A stretch of DNA of 64,000 nt from CAMDHY01 sp046156265. Its GTDB lineage: Bacteria; Pseudomonadota; Alphaproteobacteria; Rhizobiales; Segnochrobactraceae. The translations under genes and the position numbers were made by a program. The notes beneath the pieces are model-generated. The model worked only from the letters and a program-made list of their open reading frames with translations. It was not told the DNA's origin and did not search any database. The stretch covers positions 620,001 through 684,000 of the forward strand of contig NZ_JAWDIR010000011.1 of the NCBI RefSeq assembly GCF_046156265.1, read 5' to 3'. Positions 26,404 to 35,566 of the stretch are shown piece after piece. Position 1 is the first letter of the stretch; every line of letters starts with the position of its first letter.

Positions 26404-26829
26404 ATGCAAATGACGGATGAAGCAGGCGTTTTCCATACCGAGACGAACCCTGGTTTCGGTCTGAGCGTGGATTTCGAAGACAACGGGCGCGTTGCCTACG
26501 CTTACCTGATGGACAGCTCGGACCAGATCATCGCGGACGTCTGGCTCTACAACCGCGCCGCCACGCCACTTGAACCGGAATGGCACGACGTGTCGGCCGC
26601 TCCCTTCCTCAACCCGGCGCGCTACGTTCGCACTCTGGCTCACCCAGCCCCTGCGTGCGACCCCTCTGATGTCTCGTTCCGGTGGCTCAATGACCGCGAA
26701 CACGACGTCGTCGTGGAGATCTTTCTGCGCGGCGATCTGATCGGCAGAATCTGGCCGGGCGCCAAGCCTGGCTGGGCCGCCAGCGCGCGCAGCGGTCCGT
26801 TGGCTTCCGGGGCGGCGCACGAAGTCTGA
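26404..26829 (+). CDS. Conserved hypothetical protein, 141 residues
   Basis: The protein starts MQMTDEAGVFHTETNPGFG. It is soluble, has no signal peptide, and holds two short beta-rich units (VAYAYLMDSSDQIIADVWLYN and DVVVEIFLRGDLIGRIWPG). I recognise no named family. It begins 61 bp after fdsD with no obvious terminator between, so it could be read through from the fds operon, but nothing in the sequence links it to formate metabolism. Confidence 0.6.
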   Translation: MQMTDEAGVFHTETNPGFGLSVDFEDNGRVAYAYLMDSSDQIIADVWLYNRAATPLEPEWHDVSAAPFLNPARYVRTLAHPAPACDPSDVSFRWLNDREHDVVVEIFLRGDLIGRIWPGAKPGWAASARSGPLASGAAHEV

Positions 26830-26845
26830 CGCCTTTCGTCCGCCC

Positions 26846-27250
26846 TCACTCCGGCCGGCAATTCACCGCCACGAACTTCATGTCCCGTCCGCCCTTGCCG
26901 TCGCAGCCGAGGCGACCCGTCGTGCCGAAGGGCGGGTCGAGGTAGTATTCAAAGTCGTCCGGATCGTTGTGCTCGAGGATGCGGTAGAGCTTGTAGGGCC
27001 CGACCGGGCAGATCAGCTCCTCGCTGTCGACGAACATCGCCGCCGGCAGCACCAGCACGTGCTCGGTCGTCGCGTCAGCGGCGCAGAACTTCTCCTGCAA
27101 CTCGGCCGGCGACGACGCCGTGATGATCGACGGTTGCGCGGGGTCCGCGCCGGCGGCCGATGCGGCCGGGCCATCGGGCACGAACGCCATCGCGACGAGG
27201 AGCGCCGCCGACAGAGTGCGTGTCACCAGAAGGAAAGTTCGTTGCCGCAT
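26846..27250 (-). CDS. Secreted hypothetical protein, 134 residues
   Basis: An N-terminal signal peptide (hydrophobic segment about residues 6-22, SAAGA cleavage region) precedes a mature part of about 100 residues. The mature part has four cysteines (FCAAD, ELICPVG, GRLGCDGKGG, VNCRPE), consistent with two disulfides in the periplasm. No family is recognised. It converges with the upstream hypothetical gene and stands alone. Confidence 0.6.
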   Translation of the reverse strand: MRQRTFLLVTRTLSAALLVAMAFVPDGPAASAAGADPAQPSIITASSPAELQEKFCAADATTEHVLVLPAAMFVDSEELICPVGPYKLYRILEHNDPDDFEYYLDPPFGTTGRLGCDGKGGRDMKFVAVNCRPE

Positions 27251-27416
27251 GTCGCCCCCGCCGCGCGTGCTCCCGCATTGTAGACGCTGGCTGGGGGCTT
27301 GGCGACGGGTGCAGGCTTGGCGACGATTCTGGTTCGGGCAGGCAGGCGCCCCGTGCGCGACCCTATCCGAATGCGCCGATCGACCGCCTCCGCCCGAAGG
27401 CCGCTCGTCTCCCGCC

Positions 27417-27662
27417 TCAGAACCCCAGCAGGCGGCTCAGGGCCGTCGCGTGCTGCAAAAACCCCTGGATGATCCAGTAGACCCAGATGCCCGGCCACAA
27501 CAGCGCGAACAGCACGTCCAGCGTGAAGATCGGCATCAGCCGCTGGTGCCACGTCTCGTGGTGGGTGAGGTCGTCGTAGACCAGGATCGCGTAGGTGAGC
27601 GGCCACATCAGGTAGGCGGCTCGCCAGAGCCAGTTTGCAAGGCGCGAGGTGTGCTGCGTCAT
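27417..27662 (-). CDS. Small two-helix membrane protein, 81 residues
   Basis: The ATG at 27662 gives a protein with two membrane segments, around residues 10-30 (LWRAAYLMWPLTYAILVYDD) and 45-68 (LFALLWPGIWVYWIIQGFL). A polar HHETWHQ loop joins them. A longer frame upstream lacks protein-like composition. The function is unknown; the size resembles small stress-related membrane proteins. Confidence 0.55.
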   Translation of the reverse strand: MTQHTSRLANWLWRAAYLMWPLTYAILVYDDLTHHETWHQRLMPIFTLDVLFALLWPGIWVYWIIQGFLQHATALSRLLGF

Positions 27663-27758
27663 CGTCGGGTCGTCCGGCTGCGTCCGCTGCCGTCTGCTTG
27701 CACGCGCCGGCGGCGCCGGTCCACCGGACACGGCGCCGCGGCGGCCGGGATGCCGTGG

Positions 27759-28193
27759 TCAGGCGGCTGGCAGGACCGCGATGATCACCAGCGTCTGCGG
27801 GTCGACGATGCAGATCTGTCCCTGGAGAGCCACGAAGCTGTAGCCGGCGTAGCCCGGCGCAATCTCCACCACCTCGGCCGGCACCGGCCTCATCACCGTC
27901 GTCCGCGGGATGACGGCCCCGGGGCGAACGTCATCGATTCCGGTGCTCTCGATCGGCGCGCCGTCCGCGAGAAGGATGCGGGCGATCTGCTCCATCTCCT
28001 CTGGTGCGAGCATCTGCGAGCGGCCCGGCTGGTCGCTGCGAGGGTCGGGGGCGGGACTGGTGGCGTCAGTCTGGGTCGAGCCCGTCCCACGGCCGGCATC
28101 GGTCGGATCGCCGGCGTTCTGCGCGGTAGCCGGTGCCGTCGCCAGGGCGAGCGCGGCGAGGGCCGCCATCAGGGTCGTCGTCTGGTATCGCAT
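27759..28193 (-). CDS. DUF1236-type periplasmic protein
   Basis: This 144-residue protein has a signal peptide (to about residue 24, ATAQN) and a low-complexity Asp/Thr/Gly/Pro linker. Its C-terminus, YSFVALQGQICIVDPQTLVIIAVL, is the unit typical of DUF1236, a family nearly confined to Hyphomicrobiales. The ATG at 28193 is chosen because AGGAGG lies seven bases before it. Function is not known; membership helps place the organism. Confidence 0.75.
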   Translation of the reverse strand: MRYQTTTLMAALAALALATAPATAQNAGDPTDAGRGTGSTQTDATSPAPDPRSDQPGRSQMLAPEEMEQIARILLADGAPIESTGIDDVRPGAVIPRTTVMRPVPAEVVEIAPGYAGYSFVALQGQICIVDPQTLVIIAVLPAA

Positions 28194-28299
28194 GGAATTC
28201 CTCCTGTGCGGTCCCAACGATCCCGCACGGTGAGGGTTCCGCGGGCAGTCCGGCAGCCGTCCCCCCTTGTCCGGCGCGCCATCGCCGGTCTGGCCGGCC

Positions 28300-29055
28300 T
28301 CAACGCGCGGCGAGGCGGGCGAGGAACGCGGTGGTCTGGCGCCGGCCCTCGGCCGTCAGCCGGAAGGCACGCCGCCGCCGGTCCCCCGCCGGTGCCTCCT
28401 CGACGAGACCGGCCGCGGTGAGGTCGCGGAGGCAGCGACGGACGGCGCGCGGGGTCTTCCTGAATGGCAGGGCGAGATCGCGCAGCGGCACGGCTCCGGC
28501 CTCCGGTGATGCGGCCAGCCTCAGCAGCAGGTCCCAGCGGTGATTGTGGAAGAGCTCGGCCCCGAAGGCCGCCTTGCGGTCCTCGTACAGTCCGAGGAGG
28601 AGGTCGAGCCTGCTCGCGAACGGATCGGCACCCGTCGGTGCGGTTGCCGCGGCAGATGGGTCGACGGCGTCGTGGCGGGTGCCGGCCGCCCGCCGCACCG
28701 CCGAAGCGAGCTCGTCCGCCGTCACCGGCTTGTACAGGAACTCGGAGACCTTCAGCCGCATCGCGTCGATCACCCCGTCGAGTGTCGCCTCGCCGGTGAG
28801 GACGATCGCCTTCACGCCCGGGCTGACCTTGCGTGTCGCCAGGCGTCGCAGCAGCTCGATACCGCCCATCTCCGGCATCGCGAGGTCGGTGACGAGGACG
28901 CGGATGTCGGGTTGCGTGGCGATGAGCTGCAGCGCCTGCTGACCGGAGGTGCACGTCGACACCGCAAGGCCTTCGAGCCTGAGACCCTCCGAGAGCTCCT
29001 CGAGAAGGTCGGTGTCGTCATCGACAATGAGAGTTCGAAACGGGTTTGCCAGCAT
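28300..29055 (-). CDS. Response regulator with C-terminal winged-helix domain
   Basis: Residues 1-125 form a receiver domain: acidic pair DDD at 12-14, phospho-acceptor aspartate in VTDLAMPEMGG near residue 57, the T of VLTGEA, and the lysine in YKPV. After a linker, residues 150-250 look like a MarR-type winged helix (LAASPEAGAVPLRDLALPF, LTAAGLVEEAPAGDRRRRAFRLT). It is the second gene of a unit with the REC-EAL gene, whose stop lies 2 bp upstream. No histidine kinase is in the window. Confidence 0.82.
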   Translation of the reverse strand: MLANPFRTLIVDDDTDLLEELSEGLRLEGLAVSTCTSGQQALQLIATQPDIRVLVTDLAMPEMGGIELLRRLATRKVSPGVKAIVLTGEATLDGVIDAMRLKVSEFLYKPVTADELASAVRRAAGTRHDAVDPSAAATAPTGADPFASRLDLLLGLYEDRKAAFGAELFHNHRWDLLLRLAASPEAGAVPLRDLALPFRKTPRAVRRCLRDLTAAGLVEEAPAGDRRRRAFRLTAEGRRQTTAFLARLAAR

Positions 29056-29057
29056 CG

Positions 29058-30308
29058 CTAAGCGAGGACCACCGGCCGTCCTGTGGCCGCCGCCCCGGCG
29101 GCCGACTGCAGGTGCGGCAGGGCCGCCATCAGATCATCCAGCGGCAGCTTCCGTGCGAACAGATAACCCTGAAGGTGGGTCGCGCCTTGATTGCGGGCAA
29201 ATTCGGCATCGGCGCGGGTCTCCACGCCTTCCGCCGTGACCGTCAGGCCGAGGTCTGCGCCGAGCCTTGCCAGCGCTGCGAAGATGAAGCGGGGCTTCTC
29301 CCAGCTGCGAGCGGCGCGCAACAGCTCGATATCGATCTTGAGCCCCGTCACCGGCAGCGCCGAGAGCTGGGTCAGACCACTTTCCCGGCGGCCGACATCG
29401 TCGAGGAGAAGGCCGAAGCCCGCGACGCGAAGCTTCACGAGCGTGGCAAGCGTCGTGGCCGCTCCGTCGTAGACGTTCTCCTCGATGAGTTCGAGGGCCA
29501 TCTGCCCGGGCTTGAGGCCGGCGCCGCCGACGATGAGCTGGAGCATCTCGACGGCCTCCGGATCCCGCAGGACGCTCGCCGGCATGTTGACGGCGACGGG
29601 TCCCTGGTAGCCGGCTAGGGTCCAGCACCGGGCCGCCTCCGCCGCCTGCCGCACGACCACCCACGACAGGGCGGCGAGCAGGTCATCGTCGGCGGCGACC
29701 GCCTCGACGATCCTCGCCGGTGGTACGGGTGGCAGCCCCGGCAACACGCCTTGCAGGAGAGCCTCCGCTCCCGCGAAGGCAAAACTGTCGGCGTGGAGGA
29801 CGGGCTGGAAGTTGATCGCCAGGGTGCCGTCGGCGATCGCCCTCGCCACGGCCGACCGGATCGCGAACGGACCCGGGGTCGCGGCCGCCGGAGGTTCGGG
29901 CGGCGCACGTGCGCCTTCGATGAGACGGTCGAGTTCCTCGAACTGGAACGGCTTGGCGAGGCCGCCAACGACCGTCAGCCCGCTGCGCCGTGCGGCCTCT
30001 GCCGCCCCCCGCAGCACCGCCTCGCCATGGCCGCTCATCAGGATGACGGCGGGGGGGCGTCCGCAACGGGAGAGCTTGTCGAGCACGTCCAGGCCGTCGA
30101 CACCCGGCATCACCACGTCGAGGATCACGACGTCCTGGTCGGACCAGGAAAGCGCGTGGGCGAGCGTGGCCGCCGGAATCTCTTCCGCCATGTGCCCGGT
30201 TGCCCGCAGGACATCGCCCAACTCGCTCGCCAGCGCATGGTCGTCATCGATGATGCCGACCCGCAGACCCCGGCGGGGCGCTCGTTCTGAATTCGGGATG
30301 GCCATCAT
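29058..30308 (-). CDS. Receiver-EAL fusion protein (c-di-GMP phosphodiesterase-like)
   Basis: The ATG at 30308 (another at 30305) gives about 416 residues. A receiver domain (VGIIDDDHALASELG, phospho-Asp in VVILDVVMPGVDG) is followed by an EAL domain. The EAL residues visible are GAEALLQ (the R of ExLxR is Q), VAVNMP, ELIEEN, LLLDDVG, LKIDIELL, TAEGVET and HLQGYLFARKLP. The metal and base residues look present, but loop 6, normally DDFGTGYSSL, reads DDVGRRESGL. It may be weakly active or a c-di-GMP sensor. The same strand carries a response regulator 2 bp downstream, suggesting one phosphorelay. Confidence 0.8.
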   Translation of the reverse strand: MMAIPNSERAPRRGLRVGIIDDDHALASELGDVLRATGHMAEEIPAATLAHALSWSDQDVVILDVVMPGVDGLDVLDKLSRCGRPPAVILMSGHGEAVLRGAAEAARRSGLTVVGGLAKPFQFEELDRLIEGARAPPEPPAAATPGPFAIRSAVARAIADGTLAINFQPVLHADSFAFAGAEALLQGVLPGLPPVPPARIVEAVAADDDLLAALSWVVVRQAAEAARCWTLAGYQGPVAVNMPASVLRDPEAVEMLQLIVGGAGLKPGQMALELIEENVYDGAATTLATLVKLRVAGFGLLLDDVGRRESGLTQLSALPVTGLKIDIELLRAARSWEKPRFIFAALARLGADLGLTVTAEGVETRADAEFARNQGATHLQGYLFARKLPLDDLMAALPHLQSAAGAAATGRPVVLA

Positions 30309-30555
30309 CGTCCCCACGATGGGCGCGTCGCGCCCCACATCGGCAGCCACGTCGACGCAGTCGATCACGGCGCCGCGATCACGGCGCCGCGATCGGTCCG
30401 AAAGTAGTGGTCGATCGCGTAGGAAACAGGCCCGAACCGTTCCGTATCGGGACCGATCGGCGACTTTTTGCGCCAATCCGCGCCGCAACCGGGCGGGAAT
30501 GGCCTAAATTCCAGGCAGTTGCGGTGGCGCTGGGGTGCGCCGTGGACGTGGCGGT

Positions 30556-30984
30556 TCAGGCCGCCGTGCCGAGACGCGCCAGGGTGGCGCGATAGTGCGC
30601 CTCGCGCTCAGCGTCGCCTCTGCCGGCATCGCGTCGCCGGATCTGGGCCAGATTGTCGGCGAGGTCGGCCCGCTTCACCGCCTGGGCGAGCGGATCAGAC
30701 GTGGCGCGGGCGAGGAAGGCCTCTTCGCTCTCCTCCGGGCGGCGCGTCAGTGCGTCGACGGCCTCGACGATCTCCGGCGGGAAGCTCTCGACCGCGATGC
30801 GCTCGAGCGTCCACTGCGGGTTCTTCTCGACGACGTCGTGCAAGGCCGCGACGATCTGTTCGTCCGCACCCTCCACCCCCAGCACGACGCGCAGCACGTG
30901 CAGGATGTAGGGCTCGTCCGCCTTGTCCACTTGGCCCTTGTGGGCCTCGCAGGCGATGGTGATGGCGCGTTCCAGGGTCGGCAT
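30556..30984 (-). CDS. Single-domain HD hydrolase of the small alarmone hydrolase (MESH1/SpoT-HD-like) type
   Basis: The 142-residue protein corresponds to the hydrolase domain of RSH enzymes. H15 in ACEAHKGQ, H29 in EPYILHVLRV, H49-D50 in ALHDVVE and the aspartate in RADLADNLAQI align with the Mn-binding residues of SpoT (compare EPYILH here with DPYISH in the full-length RSH at 54.2 kb). Family members remove pyrophosphate from (p)ppGpp. No synthetase domain is attached. Other small-molecule HD hydrolases remain possible. Confidence 0.75.
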   Translation of the reverse strand: MPTLERAITIACEAHKGQVDKADEPYILHVLRVVLGVEGADEQIVAALHDVVEKNPQWTLERIAVESFPPEIVEAVDALTRRPEESEEAFLARATSDPLAQAVKRADLADNLAQIRRRDAGRGDAEREAHYRATLARLGTAA

Positions 30985-31321
30985 GGCCAGAGCATCGCCC
31001 GCCGGCGTGGCAGCAGTTTGGCGAACGGCGTGGATGCGGGCCGCCGGCCGGCGATGCCCACGCGCAGCCCGCCCATGCTGGCGTCGGAGCAGAAGCGACG
31101 TCGCAACGCGGGACGTGATGGCCCTTCTCGACAGCCCGTCTTTGTGAAGGTGCCGGCTGTCGCGAAGCTTGGGTCCGGGTGGCGGCTGTCTCGGCCCATC
31201 GAGCGGAGGTCGGCACGATCACCGCTGCGCCTGCCACGGATCACTTCAAGTCATTTCCCCCGCCGGTTCGCGCACCGTAGGGTCCGCGCCGATCGGATTC
31301 GGCGGGGCGCGAGGAACGGAT
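30985..31321. other. Intergenic region, no recognisable content
   Basis: This divergent gap of about 340 bases separates the HD hydrolase and the DMT transporter. It presumably contains both promoters. I see no hairpin with a T-run, tRNA, repeat or protein-like frame with family motifs in it. Confidence 0.5.
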
Positions 31322-32188
31322 TTGGGTGGGCGCGGTCTTCTGGTGTTGACGACGGCGCTCGCGCCGGCGCTGTGGGGCAGCACCTACGTGGTGTTCACGC
31401 AGCTGCTGCCGACCGACTATCCGCTGCTCGTCTCCGCCTTCCGTGCCCTGCCGGCTGGCGTGCTCCTGATGCTGTTGGGCGCAGGGCTGCCGCCGCGCCG
31501 CGCCGTGCTGCCACTCGCCGCGGTCGGCCTCTTCAACATCGGCCTGTTCTTCGGCTTCCTGTTCGTCGGCGCGGCACGACTGCCGGCGGGGCTCGCCGCC
31601 ACCCTCGGCGCCACGCAGCCGCTGATCGTCGCCTTTCTCGCCTGGGCGATCCTGCAGCGGCGACCAACCGTGCTGCAGGTCGTGGCGGCGGCGATCGGCG
31701 TCGCCGGCGTGGCGCTCCTCGTGATGGCGCCGACCGACACGCTTGACCTCGTCGGCGTCGGGGCGGCGCTGTGCGCGGCCCTGTCGATGGCGCTCGGCAC
31801 GGTGCTCATCGCCAAGTGGGGCCGCCTCGGCACGCCGCTGCAGCTTGCCGCGTGGCAGCTCGCCCTCGGCGGCCTGCTCCTGGTGCCGCTCGCCGTGGCG
31901 ATCGAGGGCGCGCCGCCGGTACCGACGACGGAAAACCTCGTCGGCATGGGGTACCTCGTCCTCGTCGGGACCGCGCTCGCCTACTGGGTCTGGGTGCGCG
32001 GCATCACCCGCCTCGGCGCCGTCGTCGCCTTCCTCGGCCTGCTCACCCCGGTGGTCGCGACGATCCTCGGCGCGGTCGTCGTCGGCGATCGCTTCTCGGC
32101 CCTGCAACTCGCCGGCATGGCCGTCGTGCTGGGCGCCACCGTCGCCGGCATCACCGCGAGCCGGATCGGCACACGCCCTGGAGCGTAG
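31322..32188 (+). CDS. EamA/DMT-family transporter
   Basis: From the TTG at 31322, preceded by GAGGAACGGA, the protein has 288 residues and about ten membrane helices arranged as two EamA repeats. The first includes LAPALWGSTYVVFTQLLP and the second LVGVGAALCAALSMALGTVLIA. DMT proteins export amino acids, metabolites or drugs; substrate cannot be predicted. A longer in-frame GTG/TTG start is possible but would add polar residues before helix 1. Confidence 0.82.
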   Translation: MGGRGLLVLTTALAPALWGSTYVVFTQLLPTDYPLLVSAFRALPAGVLLMLLGAGLPPRRAVLPLAAVGLFNIGLFFGFLFVGAARLPAGLAATLGATQPLIVAFLAWAILQRRPTVLQVVAAAIGVAGVALLVMAPTDTLDLVGVGAALCAALSMALGTVLIAKWGRLGTPLQLAAWQLALGGLLLVPLAVAIEGAPPVPTTENLVGMGYLVLVGTALAYWVWVRGITRLGAVVAFLGLLTPVVATILGAVVVGDRFSALQLAGMAVVLGATVAGITASRIGTRPGA

Positions 32189-32414
32189 CGCGCGACTGGC
32201 TGCGCGCCGCACCGGACGCCAGCCGGCCTGATCCCTGCATCGTCGGGAACGACCGTCGGGCCGGCGCCCGTCTCGGTACCGATCCCGGCGACCAGTGCCC
32301 GCCGTCGGAACAACCTGCGGCGGTGGGGTGTTGGAGGAGGTCGACCCGTCCCCAATCTCTGCACCACTGGTCAGCCGGCGCGCGGCCCCGACCCCTTTGG
32401 CGAGACTGAAGCGA

Positions 32415-34235
32415 ATGCAGCATCAACCCCGTCCGCGACCCTTCGTGCCCAGCGAGCCGATGAGCTTCGGCACCGTCTGCCGTGACGGAGTTGTCGAGTT
32501 TCGGCTGTGGGCGCCCGCCATCCGGCCGGTGCGGCTCGTGGTCGACGACGGCGCGCCGCTGGAGATGCAGGCTGCGGAGGACGGCTGGCACACGGCCCGC
32601 GTGCCGGGCGGCGCCGGCCTGCGCTATGGCTTCCTGCTGCCGGACGGCCTGCAGGTGCCCGATCCCGCCTCCCGCTTCCAGCCCGACGACGCCTTCGGGG
32701 CGAGCGAGGTCGTCGATCCCGCCGCCTTTGCCTGGACGGACGGCGACTGGCGCGGGCGGCCGTGGGAGGAGGCCGTGATCTACGAACTGCACGTCGGGGC
32801 GTTCACGCCCGGCGGCACGTTCGCGGAGGCGGCCGGGAAGCTTCCCCATCTTGCCGAGCTCGGCATCACCGCCGTCCAGATCATGCCGGTCGCCGACTTT
32901 CCCGGGCGCCGCAACTGGGGCTACGACGGCGTGCTCCTCTTCGCCCCGGACTCCGCCTACGGGCGGCCGGAAGACCTCAAGGCCTTCGTCGACGCCGCCC
33001 ACCGGCTCGGCCTGATGGTGTTCCTCGACGTCGTCTACAATCACCTCGGGCCGGAGGCGAACTTCCTGCCGCTCTATGCGCCGCTGTTCACCGACCGCCA
33101 CACGACGCCGTGGGGACCGGCCATCAACTTCGATGGCGAGGGAAGCCACTGGATCCGCCAGTTCGTCATCCAGAACGCGCTCTACTGGCTGCAGGAGTAC
33201 CATTTCGATGGCCTGCGGCTCGACGCGGTGCACGGCATCCTCGACGACAGCACCCCGGAGATCCTGGTGGAGCTCGCCGACCGAATCCGTGCGGCGGTGA
33301 CCTCGCGGCCGATCCATCTCATCCTGGAGAACGAGGAGAACGAGGCCTCGCGGCTTGACCCGATCGCCGTCACGCCGGGCGCCTATACGGCCCAGTGGAA
33401 TGACGACGTCCACCACGTCCTGCACACCGCCCTCACCGAGGAGGGGCACGGCTACTATGCCGACTACCTCGCACGGACCGACCTCCTCGGGCGGGCGCTG
33501 GCTGAAGGGTTCGCATTCCAGGGCGAGGAAATGGCCTATCGCGGCTCGCCTCGCGGCGAGCCGAGCGCCGGGCTTCCGCCCACTGCCTTCATCGCCTTCC
33601 TGCAGAACCACGACCAGATCGGCAACCGGGCGACCGGCGAGCGCATCGCGGTGCTGGCGAGCCCGGAGGCGGTGCGGGCGGCAGCCGCCGTCTATCTGCT
33701 CCTGCCGCAGATTCCGATGCTGTTCATGGGTGAGGAGTGGGGCACGGCGCGGCCTTTTCCCTTCTTCGTCGGCTTCGAGGGGGACCTTGCCGAGAAGGTC
33801 CGTGAGGGGCGTCGCCGCGAGTTCGAACGCTTCCCGGCCTTCCGCGACCCGAAGATTCGGGAGACGATCCCCGACCCCGCGGCCGAAGCGACCTTTCTCG
33901 CTGCCAAGCTCGACTGGAGCGAGCCGGAGCGCGAGCCGCACCGGGAGTGGCTGGCCTTCTACCAGCGGCTGCTGAGGCTGCGGCAAAGCGAAGTTGTGCC
34001 GCGGCTGAGGGGAGGCGGGGCTTCGGCGGGCCGCTACGAGGTCCTGGGGGAGGGCGCCGTCGTCGTCGCCTGGACGCTCGCGGACGGGTCCGATCTGACA
34101 TTGCACGCGAACCTGTCGGCACGCACGGTGGACGGCTTCCCGCCGCTGCCGGGCCGGGTCATCTGGCAGGAGGGCCCCGGTGACGGGGAGGGGCGGCGGG
34201 GGCCATGGGCGGTTCGCTGGTCGGTCACGGCATGA
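32415..34235 (+). CDS. treZ: Malto-oligosyltrehalose trehalohydrolase
   Basis: The 606-residue enzyme has an N-terminal E-set domain (VVEFRLWAPAIRPVRLVV) and a GH13 barrel. The catalytic residues are visible: nucleophile D270 in DGLRLDAVH, acid/base E305 in LILENEEN, and D400 in FLQNHDQIGN; region I is VVYNHLG. TreZ releases trehalose from maltooligosyl-trehalose made by TreY. TreY and TreX are not in this window, so the partner enzymes must be elsewhere. An alternative start is the ATG at 32460. The 3' end overlaps ndh by 31 bp. Confidence 0.92.
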   Translation: MQHQPRPRPFVPSEPMSFGTVCRDGVVEFRLWAPAIRPVRLVVDDGAPLEMQAAEDGWHTARVPGGAGLRYGFLLPDGLQVPDPASRFQPDDAFGASEVVDPAAFAWTDGDWRGRPWEEAVIYELHVGAFTPGGTFAEAAGKLPHLAELGITAVQIMPVADFPGRRNWGYDGVLLFAPDSAYGRPEDLKAFVDAAHRLGLMVFLDVVYNHLGPEANFLPLYAPLFTDRHTTPWGPAINFDGEGSHWIRQFVIQNALYWLQEYHFDGLRLDAVHGILDDSTPEILVELADRIRAAVTSRPIHLILENEENEASRLDPIAVTPGAYTAQWNDDVHHVLHTALTEEGHGYYADYLARTDLLGRALAEGFAFQGEEMAYRGSPRGEPSAGLPPTAFIAFLQNHDQIGNRATGERIAVLASPEAVRAAAAVYLLLPQIPMLFMGEEWGTARPFPFFVGFEGDLAEKVREGRRREFERFPAFRDPKIRETIPDPAAEATFLAAKLDWSEPEREPHREWLAFYQRLLRLRQSEVVPRLRGGGASAGRYEVLGEGAVVVAWTLADGSDLTLHANLSARTVDGFPPLPGRVIWQEGPGDGEGRRGPWAVRWSVTA

Positions 34236-35566
34236 TGTCCGCGCCGCGCGCACACGATCTCCACCCCGGCCGGCCGCGCGTCGTCGTCATCGGTGGCGGC
34301 TTTGCCGGCATCGAGGTCGCCAAGGGCCTCCGGCGCGCCGACGTCGACCTGACGCTGGTCGACAGGCAGAACCATCACTGCTTCCAGCCGCTGCTCTACC
34401 AGGTCGCCACGGCCACCCTGACGTCCTCCGACGTCGCCTGGCCGATCCGCGGCATCGTCGGCGCGCAGCCGAACACCACCGTGCAACTCGCCGAGGTGAC
34501 CGGGATCGACCGCGCGAACCGGGTGGTGCATGCGGGACCGGCATCGTGGCCTTACGACTATCTCGTGATCGCGACCGGTGCGACGCACTCCTATCTCGGC
34601 CACCCCGAGTGGTCGCGCTTCGCCCCGGGCCTGAAGACGATCGAGGATGCCGCCTATATCCGCCGCCGGCTGCTGCTCGCCTTCGAGCGGGCGGAGGTGG
34701 CGACCGATCCCGACGAGCAGCGCCGGCTCCTGACCTTCGTCATCGTCGGCGGCGGACCGACCGGGGTCGAACTCGCGGGCGCGATCTCCGAGCTCGCGCG
34801 CCATTCATTGCCGCTCGATTTCCGCCGCATCGACCCGCAGCACGCGCGGATCCTGCTGATCGAAGCCGGGCCGCGGCTGCTGCCGGCTCTTCCCGAGCAC
34901 CTGTCGGCCTATGCGGCGCGCGTGCTGGCGCGCAGGGGCGTCGAGATCGTGACCGGCGACCCGGTGGAGGCGATCGACGACGACTGCGTCCGGACCCGCG
35001 ACACCGTCATCGGCACCGACACGGTGATCTGGGCGGCGGGCGTCGCTGCCTCGCCGGCCGCCCGTTGGCTCGGTGCGGCGCACGACAAGTCCGGTCGGGT
35101 CGAGGTCGGGCCCGACCTGTCGCTGGCGGACGATCCCGCCGTCTTCGTCATCGGCGACACCGCCGCTGTCCAGGACGAGAACGGCGAGCGGGTTCCCGGC
35201 ATCGCGCCGGCCGCCAAGCAGATGGGCGAGTACGTCGCCGAGGTCATCCGCGCCCGCGTCGCCGGGCGGCCGGCGCCGGCGCCGTTCCGCTACCGCCACC
35301 AGGGCGACCTCGCCACCATCGGCCGCCGCTCGGCGGTGGTGAAGCTCTCCCGGCTCGAACTGACCGGCACGATCGGCTGGCTGTTCTGGAGCCTCGTCCA
35401 CGTCTACTTCCTGATCGGAACCCGCAACCGCCTCGGCGTCGCCTTCGACTGGGTGTGGAACTACCTCACCTACCAGCGCCGCTCGCGCCTGATCACGCTC
35501 GACCGCGTCGAGGCGCCGGACGGCGAGATGAAGGTCGCCGCGCCCTCCGTGCCGCCGAACGACTGA
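34205..35566 (+). CDS. ndh: Type II NADH dehydrogenase-like FAD oxidoreductase
   Basis: The 453-residue flavoprotein has two dinucleotide folds: VVVIGGGFAGIEVAKGL near the N-terminus for FAD and FVIVGGGPTGVELAG near residue 183 for NAD(P)H. FVIGDTAAV and APAAKQMGEYV are NDH-2 signatures. The C-terminal YRHQGDLATIGRRSAVV and a hydrophobic segment near residue 395 fit membrane association. It passes electrons from NADH to quinone without pumping protons. The start lies inside treZ; the ATG at 34232 would reduce that overlap. Confidence 0.9.
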   Translation: MGGSLVGHGMMSAPRAHDLHPGRPRVVVIGGGFAGIEVAKGLRRADVDLTLVDRQNHHCFQPLLYQVATATLTSSDVAWPIRGIVGAQPNTTVQLAEVTGIDRANRVVHAGPASWPYDYLVIATGATHSYLGHPEWSRFAPGLKTIEDAAYIRRRLLLAFERAEVATDPDEQRRLLTFVIVGGGPTGVELAGAISELARHSLPLDFRRIDPQHARILLIEAGPRLLPALPEHLSAYAARVLARRGVEIVTGDPVEAIDDDCVRTRDTVIGTDTVIWAAGVAASPAARWLGAAHDKSGRVEVGPDLSLADDPAVFVIGDTAAVQDENGERVPGIAPAAKQMGEYVAEVIRARVAGRPAPAPFRYRHQGDLATIGRRSAVVKLSRLELTGTIGWLFWSLVHVYFLIGTRNRLGVAFDWVWNYLTYQRRSRLITLDRVEAPDGEMKVAAPSVPPND

